Below, piece by piece: positions 1 through 5,868 of a DNA stretch of 6,567 bases. The stretch comes from JBDHTS01 sp039808845. Its GTDB lineage: Bacteria > Pseudomonadota > Alphaproteobacteria > Micavibrionales > Micavibrionaceae. The notes beneath the pieces were generated by a model, which saw nothing but the letters and a program-made list of their open reading frames with translations, did not search any database and was not told the origin of the DNA. Every line of letters starts with the position of its first letter. Within the stretch, counting starts at the first letter, position 1. The position numbers and the translations under genes were made by a program. The stretch lies in the NCBI GenBank assembly GCA_039808845.1, contig JBDHTS010000106.1:1-6567 (forward strand), read 5' to 3'.

Positions 1-1
1 A

Positions 2-970
2 GCGATCAGCGGGGAAGATGGCGCGGAACTGTCGATCCTGCGCGCCTCCAAAGTGCTGGACCGGCTGGGCAGCCGCGCGCCGCTGGAACTGAACGGCGTG
101 GTCGAGGCGATGGACCGGGCCGCCGCTGAATTGCAACGCGCGGTCGGCCAGCTGGAAGCGATGCAGCGCGATCTGCAGACGGAGGGCGAGTCCGCGGAAG
201 CGGTGGAGGACAGGCTCTACGCCCTGCGCGCCGCCGCGCGCAAGCATGGCTGCCGCGCCGACGAACTGCCCGCGCTGCGGGAGACGCTGGCGGCGAAGGT
301 CGGACTGATCGACCGCAGCGGCGAAGTGCTGAAAAGGCTGGAGGCGGACGTCGCGCGGACTCGCGGGGCTTATATCGCCGCCGCCGAAAAAACGTCCGCC
401 GCGCGGCGCAAGGCGGGGGCGAAACTGGACGCGCTGGTGGCGAAGGAATTGCCGCCATTAAAATTGGACAAGGCGACCTTCGTGACCAGCATCGAGACGC
501 TGCCCGAACCGCAATGGGGGCCGGGCGGGACGGAGCGGGTGCAGTTCCTGGTCTCCACCAATCCCGGCGGCGCGCCGGGGCCGCTGCACAAGATCGCCTC
601 CGGTGGGGAGATGGCGCGCTTCATGCTGGCGCTGAAGGTCGTTATGGCGGCGGTCGGCGCGGCCACGACCTATATTTTCGACGAGGTCGACACCGGCATC
701 GGGGGCGCGACGGCGGCGGCGGTCGGCGAACGCCTCGCGAAACTGGCGGAAACGCGCCAGGTTCTGGCCGTCACCCATTCGCCGCAGGTGGCCGCGCGGG
801 CCGGGCATCACTGGATCGTCATGAAACAGGGCGCGAAGGATATGCGAACGACCGTCGCGCCCCTGGCCGCCAATGACCGCCGCGACGAAATCGCCCGGAT
901 GCTGTCGGGCGCAACGGTGACGGAAGAGGCACGGAAGGCGGCGGAAAAGTTGCTGGAGGTTGGGACTTGA
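2..970 (+). CDS. recN: DNA repair protein RecN, C-terminal part (5' end outside window)
   Basis: RecN is an SMC-like ATPase that acts early in repair of DNA double-strand breaks in the cytoplasm. The reading frame is open from base 2, giving 322 visible residues. The Walker A N-terminal half, about 230-240 residues judging from the usual family length of about 550, lies off the left edge. The visible part opens with the end of the first globular half (SILRASKVLDRL) and continues through an alanine/arginine-rich coiled coil to about base 430. The C-terminal ATPase half follows: the ABC signature SGGEMAR at 599-619, Walker B YIFDEVDTG at 671-697, and the switch-histidine segment VTHSPQVAA at 770-796. 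It ends with TGA at 968-970. A GTG at 53 lies inside the gene and is not its start. GC is high, as in ligA downstream. Nothing appears broken. The assignment is firm because the signature, Walker B and THSPQVAA order is characteristic of RecN. Confidence 0.97.
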   Translation, partial: AISGEDGAELSILRASKVLDRLGSRAPLELNGVVEAMDRAAAELQRAVGQLEAMQRDLQTEGESAEAVEDRLYALRAAARKHGCRADELPALRETLAAKVGLIDRSGEVLKRLEADVARTRGAYIAAAEKTSAARRKAGAKLDALVAKELPPLKLDKATFVTSIETLPEPQWGPGGTERVQFLVSTNPGGAPGPLHKIASGGEMARFMLALKVVMAAVGAATTYIFDEVDTGIGGATAAAVGERLAKLAETRQVLAVTHSPQVAARAGHHWIVMKQGAKDMRTTVAPLAANDRRDEIARMLSGATVTEEARKAAEKLLEVGT

Positions 971-1002
971 AAACGGTTTCCGTGATGAAGAGCGGTTAGC
1001 GT

Positions 1003-1043
1003 AACAGCCCAGCCTGTTTTAGTGAAGAGGCCATAAAGCCTCT
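1003..1043 (+). terminator. Two weak tandem hairpins after recN
   Basis: The first hairpin has stem AACAG (1003-1007) and CTGTT (1014-1018), and runs into TTTT at 1017-1020. The second has a perfect 6-bp stem, AGAGGC (1026-1031) and GCCTCT (1038-1043), around the loop CATAAA. Both lie 33-73 bases after the recN stop and before the next promoter, where a terminator is expected. The stems are short and the T tracts poor, so the role is inferred from position and may be weak attenuation rather than full termination. Confidence 0.3.
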
Positions 1044-1085
1044 ATCGTGTCTGCCCGAATGCGGAAATAAGCGCGTTTAATAATA

Positions 1086-1115
1086 TTGACATAAAAACAA
1101 AATTTGGACTACAAA
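1086..1115 (+). promoter_or_regulatory. Sigma70-like promoter of the orphan gene
   Basis: A perfect -35 hexamer TTGACA lies at 1086-1091. After an 18-base A/T-rich spacer comes TACAAA at 1110-1115, a 4/6 match to the -10 consensus. Transcription would start near 1122, about 20 bases before the ATG pair at 1143/1146. The surrounding DNA is markedly AT-rich compared with recN. The -35 box is the strong part of this call. Confidence 0.55.
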
Positions 1116-1142
1116 TCCTTAATAATAAGAATTAAGGGATTC

Positions 1143-1751
1143 ATGATGAAACCGATAGAATTTCAAGTCGTTCAGGCCGTATGGCCCGAAAATGTCCAAT
1201 GCGTTGTCGGCCGGGATTCAGGCCGCACGATAGTCTATGTCATGGATGGCGGATTGAATTTTGACACCATTACGCCCATAAGTGATCTCCGCACGGCATT
1301 CCTTAAAACCGCCCGTTTTATCGACGTTGTCCTTGATGGCGATCGGATCTGCATAACCGATGGCCATGGTCGGGAAACTCATGACCGCGAAAACCGTGCG
1401 CTGATCAATATCGATGAGATCGATACGCTTCAGGTATTCGATGAAGGAACGGCATGGATCACCCTTAAAAACGGCGGCGAAATTAATGGCGTGGTTTTAA
1501 GCGAACGCCATCTGGATAATCTGGTGCGCCGTGCTGGCCTTAATCTTGATGAACGCGTGCCCAACACGCCGGACAATCTGGGGGGGTATCGTCTATTCAG
1601 CAACCCGAATGTGGCGCCTTCGCCCAAACGAGAACGCCGTGCCGAACCTCCGACGATTACAGCGACCTTCAACCGGGTCTGCCCAAAATGTTCAAGGGAA
1701 TCGCCTTGCGCCAGCGTAAACTGCGGCCTAAAAGATCCGGGATTCTTTTAG
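1143..1751 (+). CDS. Hypothetical protein with C-terminal four-cysteine cluster
   Basis: I do not recognise this protein of about 202 residues. The frame is open back to a TTG at 1104, but that codon lies inside the likely promoter. Two tandem ATGs at 1143 and 1146 follow an AAGGG at 1134-1138. The second ATG has the better spacing (7 bases), so the true product may be one residue shorter. The N-terminal 140 residues are mixed strand and helix, soluble, with no signal peptide or membrane segment; ITLKNGGEINGVVL suggests a small beta-barrel-like piece, which is only an impression. A proline- and arginine-rich linker (PSPKRERRAEPP) leads to CPKCSRESPCASVNC, with cysteines at residues 180, 183, 189 and 194 (C-x2-C-x5-C-x4-C). 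This could bind zinc. The gene sits between recN and ligA with its own promoter, and its GC is lower than both. No function is assigned. It appears intact and uses normal codons, so it is probably a real gene. Confidence 0.75.
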   Translation: MMKPIEFQVVQAVWPENVQCVVGRDSGRTIVYVMDGGLNFDTITPISDLRTAFLKTARFIDVVLDGDRICITDGHGRETHDRENRALINIDEIDTLQVFDEGTAWITLKNGGEINGVVLSERHLDNLVRRAGLNLDERVPNTPDNLGGYRLFSNPNVAPSPKRERRAEPPTITATFNRVCPKCSRESPCASVNCGLKDPGFF

Positions 1752-1821
1752 AAATATCAGGCAGCGAAATCGACCCAGACCGGGATGGAATTCGTATCGA
1801 GCGGCAATGCCGGGTTAAGCT

Positions 1822-1849
1822 GCGCTGATTGCTCTCAGCGCCCTTCTTT
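1822..1849 (+). terminator. Hairpin with pyrimidine-rich tail, probable terminator of the orphan gene
   Basis: A perfect 7-bp stem GCGCTGA (1822-1828) and TCAGCGC (1835-1841) encloses the loop TTGCTC and is followed by CCTTCTTT. It lies about 70 bases after the orphan stop and upstream of the ligA promoter, as a Rho-independent terminator would. The tail is mixed C/T rather than a pure T run, so strength is uncertain. Confidence 0.4.
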
Positions 1850-1903
1850 CCCGCCTGCGCCGCAGCGGGTGCGGTGGTGGTGGAAGTCGTTCCAGCCCAG
1901 GAA

Positions 1904-1932
1904 CTGACAGATGATTCGGCCGCCCCTATACT
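1904..1932 (+). promoter_or_regulatory. Sigma70-like promoter of ligA
   Basis: CTGACA at 1904-1909 (5/6 match to TTGACA) and TATACT at 1927-1932 (5/6 match to TATAAT) are separated by exactly 17 bases. Transcription would begin near 1939, leaving a leader of about 74 bases to the ligA ATG at 2013. It is the best promoter-like pair in the gap between the orphan gene and ligA. A TAAAAT at 1971-1976 has no convincing -35 partner. Confidence 0.5.
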
Positions 1933-2012
1933 CTTCCCTTCTCTGCGTGCTCCACGGTTAAACTTTTTCCTAAAATCGGGCAGAATAACGCCGGACCTTG
2001 AGTGATTCCGTC

Positions 2013-4151
2013 ATGACCAAAAAAGCCATCGCCAATCTTTCCCCTGCCGACGCCCGCGCCCGCCATGAAGAGCTGGCCGCCGAAATCCGCCGTCATGATA
2101 AGCTGTATTACGCGAAGGACGCGCCGGAGATTTCCGACGCCGATTACGACGCGCTGAGGCAGGAGCTGGAGACGCTGGAGGCGGCGTATCCCGACCTGAT
2201 CACGCCGGACAGCCCGACGCAGACCGTGGGAGCCGCGCCCGCCGCCGCTTTTAAAAAAGTGCGGCACGCGATGCCGATGCTGTCGCTTGGCAATGCGTTC
2301 GAGCCAGAGGATGTAACGGATTTCATCGCGCGGGTGCGGCGGTTTCTGGGGCTCTCCGAAACAGAAGAGATCGCCGTGGTGGCGGAGCCGAAGATCGACG
2401 GGCTATCGTGTTCTCTGCGCTATGAAAAAGGGAATCTGGTGCTGGCGGCCACGCGCGGCGACGGCCAGGAAGGCGAGGATATCACGGCGAACGTCCGCAC
2501 CATCCGCGACGTGCCGAAGGCAATCAAGGGCGCGCCGGACGTGCTGGAGGTGCGGGGCGAGATCTACATGCGCCGCGACGATTTCATGGCACTGAACGAG
2601 CGGCAGGCGGCAGCCGGAGGGCAGATCTTCGCCAATCCGCGCAACGGCGCGGCGGGCAGCGTGCGGCAGCTGGATTCCTCGATCACGGCGGCACGGCCTC
2701 TGCGGTTCTTCGGCTATGCGCTGGGCGAGGCGAGCGCGTCATTGGCCGACAGCCAGAAAGGCATCCGTGACAGGCTGAAAGCCATCGGCTTCGTGGAAGC
2801 GGAGCCGTGGCGGCTATGCCACAGCGTGGAGGAGATGCTGGCCTATTACGACGAGGTGATGAAGCTTCGCCCCGACCTGCCGTACGAAATCGACGGTGTG
2901 GTTTACAAGGTCAATCGCATCGACTGGCAGGAACGCCTGGGTTTCGTGTCGCGTTCCCCGCGCTGGGCCGTCGCGCATAAATTCCCGGCGCAGCAGGCGG
3001 TGACGGTGCTGAACGCCATCACCATCCAGGTCGGGCGCACCGGCACGCTGACCCCCGTCGCGGAGTTGGAGCCGATCACGGTCGGCGGCGTCGTGGTTTC
3101 CCGCGCCACGCTGCATAACGAGGACGAGATCGCGCGCAAGGACGCGCGCGTCGGCGACCATGTGATCGTCCAGCGCGCGGGCGACGTGATCCCGCAGATC
3201 GTCGGCGTGGTGATGGAGAAGCGGAAACCGGACGCGGAGCCGTATCCGTTCCCGGCGGAATGCCCGATCTGCCGGTCCCTGGCGGTCAGGGAGGAGGGAG
3301 AAGTCGCGCGGCGCTGCACGGGCGGCCTGATCTGCGGCGCGCAGGCGGTGGAACGCCTGCGCCATTTCGTCAGCCGCGACGCGTTCGATATCGAAGGGCT
3401 GGGCGAGAAGATCATCCGGGAGTTCTGGGACGAAGGGTACATTAAGACGCCGGGCGATATCTTCCGGCTGGAGGAACAGGACAAGGGGAGCTTGACGCCT
3501 TTACGCGCCCGTGAGGGCTGGGGGGAGAAATCGGCGCGGAAGCTGTTCGACGCGATCGAGGCGCGGCGGACGATCGCGCTGGACCGGTTCATCTATGCGC
3601 TCGGTATCCGGCAGATCGGGCAGGCGACGGCGAAACGGCTGGCGGCGGCGTACGGGTCTTTGGATCACTTAATGGAAAGCATGGAGCAAGCGGCTCTGGA
3701 TCCCGGCTTTCGCCGGGATGACGACTTACTGGAGACAGTCACCCCGGCGAAAGCCGGGATCCAGGGGGCTTGGGACGACCTCTTGAATGTGGAGGATGTC
3801 GGACCCAGCGTTGCGGAGGATCTGGTGGCGTTCTTTGCCGAACCGAATAACCAGAACGTTCTCGCCGACCTGAAAAAACTGCTGACGATCGAGGATTACG
3901 TCGCGCCGAAAGTGAAGAACAGCGCCGTCGCGGGCAAGACGGTCGTTTTCACCGGCACGCTCACCACCATGACGCGGCCCGAGGCGAAGGCCCGCGCGGA
4001 AGCGCTGGGCGCGAAGGTCGCCGGTTCCGTCTCCGCCAAAACGCATTACGTGGTGGCGGGGGAGGATGCGGGCTCGAAGCTGAAAAAGGCAGAGGAATTG
4101 GGTGTGACGGTGCTGACGGAAGAGGAATGGCTTGATTTGATAAAAACATAG
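2013..4151 (+). CDS. ligA: NAD-dependent DNA ligase LigA carrying a 23-residue repeat insertion
   Basis: LigA seals nicks in replication and repair: the active lysine is adenylated from NAD+, then AMP passes to the 5' phosphate. All family parts are present (numbering from ATG 2013, 712 residues): the NAD-binding Ia region with ISDADYDAL near 40-48; catalytic KIDG with Lys127; RGDG at 148-151; EVRGEIY near 179-185; EIDGVVYKV near 292-300; the OB-fold with VGRTGTLTPVAELEPI near 340-355; a four-cysteine zinc finger at 417, 420, 435 and 441 with the usual C-x2-C-x14-C-x5-C spacing; helix-hairpin-helix repeats to about 610; and a BRCT domain from about 636 to the end. A TTG at 1998 would add five residues but lacks a usable ribosome site, whereas GAGTG at 2000-2004 is 8 bases before the ATG. 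The protein is about 40 residues longer than E. coli LigA; 23 of these (562-584) come from an in-frame palindromic repeat. All catalytic and zinc residues are intact, so activity is expected. Confidence 0.97.
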   Translation: MTKKAIANLSPADARARHEELAAEIRRHDKLYYAKDAPEISDADYDALRQELETLEAAYPDLITPDSPTQTVGAAPAAAFKKVRHAMPMLSLGNAFEPEDVTDFIARVRRFLGLSETEEIAVVAEPKIDGLSCSLRYEKGNLVLAATRGDGQEGEDITANVRTIRDVPKAIKGAPDVLEVRGEIYMRRDDFMALNERQAAAGGQIFANPRNGAAGSVRQLDSSITAARPLRFFGYALGEASASLADSQKGIRDRLKAIGFVEAEPWRLCHSVEEMLAYYDEVMKLRPDLPYEIDGVVYKVNRIDWQERLGFVSRSPRWAVAHKFPAQQAVTVLNAITIQVGRTGTLTPVAELEPITVGGVVVSRATLHNEDEIARKDARVGDHVIVQRAGDVIPQIVGVVMEKRKPDAEPYPFPAECPICRSLAVREEGEVARRCTGGLICGAQAVERLRHFVSRDAFDIEGLGEKIIREFWDEGYIKTPGDIFRLEEQDKGSLTPLRAREGWGEKSARKLFDAIEARRTIALDRFIYALGIRQIGQATAKRLAAAYGSLDHLMESMEQAALDPGFRRDDDLLETVTPAKAGIQGAWDDLLNVEDVGPSVAEDLVAFFAEPNNQNVLADLKKLLTIEDYVAPKVKNSAVAGKTVVFTGTLTTMTRPEAKARAEALGAKVAGSVSAKTHYVVAGEDAGSKLKKAEELGVTVLTEEEWLDLIKT
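3696..3764 (+). repeat. Nested palindromic repeat inserted in frame in ligA
   Basis: Two 27-bp arms, 3696-3722 and 3738-3764, are inverted copies matching at 26 of 27 positions, with a 15-base spacer. Each arm is itself a hairpin: ATCCCGGC-TTTC-GCCGGGAT at 3700-3719, and CCCGGC-GAAA-GCCGGG at 3743-3758. The element is 69 bp, exactly 23 codons, and begins and ends on codon boundaries. It is translated as LDPGFRRDD..., then ...VTPAKAGIQ, between the helix-hairpin-helix helices ending MESMEQAA and the next motif LLNVEDVGPSVAEDL. From memory, these two peptide signatures recur in unrelated predicted proteins of alphaproteobacteria and mark a dispersed intergenic palindrome family. No second copy is present in this window. 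The mechanism of spread is unknown; a transposase acting in trans is one possibility. Confidence 0.9.
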
Positions 4152-4165
4152 GATTGGTGTATTAT
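4137..4165 (+). promoter_or_regulatory. Sigma70-like promoter overlapping the ligA stop
   Basis: TTGATA at 4137-4142 (5/6) and TATTAT at 4160-4165 (5/6) are separated by 17 bases. The -35 box lies in the last ligA codons and the -10 box just after the TAG. Transcription would start near 4172, about 38 bases before the M32 peptidase ATG at 4210. The pair suggests the downstream gene can be expressed independently of ligA. Confidence 0.5.
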
Positions 4166-4209
4166 TATGGCTAAACAAATTTAGTATTAAAAACAGTGGT
4201 TTAGTAAAT

Positions 4210-5841
4210 ATGCCGGGAGAAGCATATAGCCGTTTGACCCAGATATTCAGCGAATGGACTGAACTTTATTATCATTTAGATTATCTCCAGCCCAGAAAAT
4301 GGACTTCAGAAGGCCAGGATCTGGCCAAGATTGTTGAAGATATTAAAGCGACCCGCCTGAAGCAAAAGCTTCTTCTCTCAAATTACGATGCCCTTAACCT
4401 TCTTGACTTGGCCGGGAAGGAAAATCTGACACCGGTTGAGCGCGCCAACCTGAGGGAGATGCGGCGCTGGGCTATCCATACGATGTCGCCTTCCAATCAA
4501 AGTATTATAGATTTGGAAGACGCAATGCAGTCTTCGGAATGGGGATGGCTGGATAGTTTTGAATATGCACAAGAACACGGAAAGTCCAAAGCCTGGGAAG
4601 ATCTTGTCAAACCCAGAATACGGGAGATGTTTGCCCGCCGCCGGGAATATGCGCGTGAGATTGCACAAAATCTTGGCTGCAAACCATCCGAGGTTGCCCT
4701 GGATGAGTGGAATCCGCACATGCGAAATACCGATATCGCAAAGCTTGCTAAGGAAGCTCGGCAAAACGGGATGTTCCGCAAAATGTTCGAGCGGACAGCA
4801 GAGTTTTATAAAACGCAGCCCGAAGTACTTCCGATTACATTTGATCCTGAGATTTTTACGAAGGAAAAAATACTGTCCTTTGTTGAAAAAATGAAGAACA
4901 GCGTTCTCAATGCCATGGAATTGTCTGATCAGGAGCGCGCAAAAACGAAGACGGTCATGGGATTGATGGAGAATCCGTTCTGCTGGGGCACGCCTGAAGA
5001 CATCATGGTGACTGTCGAGCACCGTCCGGATTTTGGTTTTCTGACGACGGTCGGCAACGGCATGCACGAACTTGGGCATATGGCGTATCTCATCAGCACA
5101 GGCCGTTATCCTGAAGGAATGAAAGGGCAGCCGGTGGGGTTGCTGAACGGCTATGGCATTCATGAACTGTCCGCCATGTATTTCGAGCAATTGTCGCTTA
5201 CGCCGCAGTTTTTCAAAATCATCGGCCCGGTCATCCGTGAACATTTTGGCGTCGATGGGCCGGAATTTTCAGATGAAAATCTTTATCGTGCGGCGATAAC
5301 ACCCTCTTTTGACAACCCGAACTGGGGCAGCAGCGAATTGGCGCTGCTGCCCAACATGCTGTGGCGGGTCGAGGCGGAGCAGGCTCTGCTTGATGCCGAA
5401 ACAGATGAAGAGTTCAATCAGGTCATCGACTCCTTGCCGCAACGCTGGGCCGAAACCATGACGGAATTAACGGGTGTCGCGCATGACCCGGCTGACTTCG
5501 AGATTGACGCCAGCCACTGGTTCGACCGCCAGACGGGATATTTCTGGGCCTATGTGCAGGGTGGTATGGCCGCGTCTGCGATACATAGAAATTTCGAAAC
5601 TTCAGATCTGGCGCAATCGGCTGAAACGGCGGCGACACTTGAAGATCTGTTGCGTCCCCACATGAAGAATATGCAAGATCTGGTTTTCCAGTATGGGAGC
5701 ATCTTCACGCCTATGGAATTGGTCGAGCGCGCCGTGGGACATGCGCCGACAGTACAGGAATATGTTGAAAACCGGTATCCTGAAGTTTTTGAAAATCGGC
5801 CTTCTGCGCACACCTATAGACTCGAGCCTGCGCTGGTATAG
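4210..5841 (+). CDS. Divergent M32-family metallocarboxypeptidase (carboxypeptidase Taq type)
   Basis: M32 peptidases are zinc enzymes that remove C-terminal residues from peptides in the cytoplasm; no signal peptide or membrane segment is visible here. At 543 residues the protein is slightly longer than the usual roughly 500. The zinc site is intact: HELGH at residues 286-290, with a third ligand candidate Glu319 in GIHELSAMYFEQ. Around it lie recognisable family segments: NPFCWGTPEDIMVT (255-268), LWRVEAE (384-390), LPQRWAETMTELTG (409-422), and ASHWFDRQTGYFWAY (434-448). Several of the family's usual motifs are altered (HPF to NPF, DxRxT to DIMVT, HES-type to HELS, QDxHW to DASHW), and the N-terminal helices lack the usual LHWD-like segment, so substrate preference may differ. 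ATG 4210 is the only standard start after an in-frame stop at 4141, but the ribosome site is weak. GC is about 45% in sampled stretches, well below ligA, which hints at separate ancestry. Family placement is strong; exact activity is inferred. Confidence 0.88.
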   Translation: MPGEAYSRLTQIFSEWTELYYHLDYLQPRKWTSEGQDLAKIVEDIKATRLKQKLLLSNYDALNLLDLAGKENLTPVERANLREMRRWAIHTMSPSNQSIIDLEDAMQSSEWGWLDSFEYAQEHGKSKAWEDLVKPRIREMFARRREYAREIAQNLGCKPSEVALDEWNPHMRNTDIAKLAKEARQNGMFRKMFERTAEFYKTQPEVLPITFDPEIFTKEKILSFVEKMKNSVLNAMELSDQERAKTKTVMGLMENPFCWGTPEDIMVTVEHRPDFGFLTTVGNGMHELGHMAYLISTGRYPEGMKGQPVGLLNGYGIHELSAMYFEQLSLTPQFFKIIGPVIREHFGVDGPEFSDENLYRAAITPSFDNPNWGSSELALLPNMLWRVEAEQALLDAETDEEFNQVIDSLPQRWAETMTELTGVAHDPADFEIDASHWFDRQTGYFWAYVQGGMAASAIHRNFETSDLAQSAETAATLEDLLRPHMKNMQDLVFQYGSIFTPMELVERAVGHAPTVQEYVENRYPEVFENRPSAHTYRLEPALV

Positions 5842-5868
5842 TCTTAACGATGCGGTGGTGCGTTAAGA
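5842..5868. terminator. Inverted repeat between convergent genes, possible shared terminator
   Basis: TCTTAACG (5842-5849) and CGTTAAGA (5861-5868) form a perfect 8-bp stem around an 11-base loop. The repeat starts immediately after the M32 stop, and its right arm contains the minus-strand TAA stop of the hydrolase (5863-5865). It could end transcription from both sides. The stem is AT-rich, the loop large, and neither strand has a T run, so termination is only plausible. Confidence 0.35.

Noticed and set aside
1850..1869. GC-rich hairpin CCCGC...GCGGG as a terminator
   Set aside because: The stem has a bulge and a 3-base loop, and no T tract follows on either strand. The hairpin at 1822-1841 is a better candidate.
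2814..3592. Long open frames on the minus strand opposite ligA
   Set aside because: They lie fully antisense to a conserved ligase with every domain present. Their proteins are low-complexity Arg/Ala/His-rich, as expected from the reverse of GC-rich codons.
3690..3775. Frameshift or sequencing artefact in ligA at the repeat
   Set aside because: The insertion is 69 bp, a multiple of three, and LigA homology resumes in the same frame directly after it.
3726..4178. Minus-strand frame containing PLDPGFRRGD
   Set aside because: The repeat-like peptide arises only because the palindrome reads similarly on both strands. The rest is antisense to the LigA C-terminus.
4171..4184. CTAAA-CAAA-TTTAG hairpin between ligA and the peptidase gene
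   Set aside because: The 5-bp AT stem is too weak to call a terminator and falls within the expected leader of the next transcript.
4378..5244. 288-codon open frame on the minus strand opposite the M32 gene
   Set aside because: The plus strand carries a recognisable metallopeptidase across the whole span. The antisense product has no family features.
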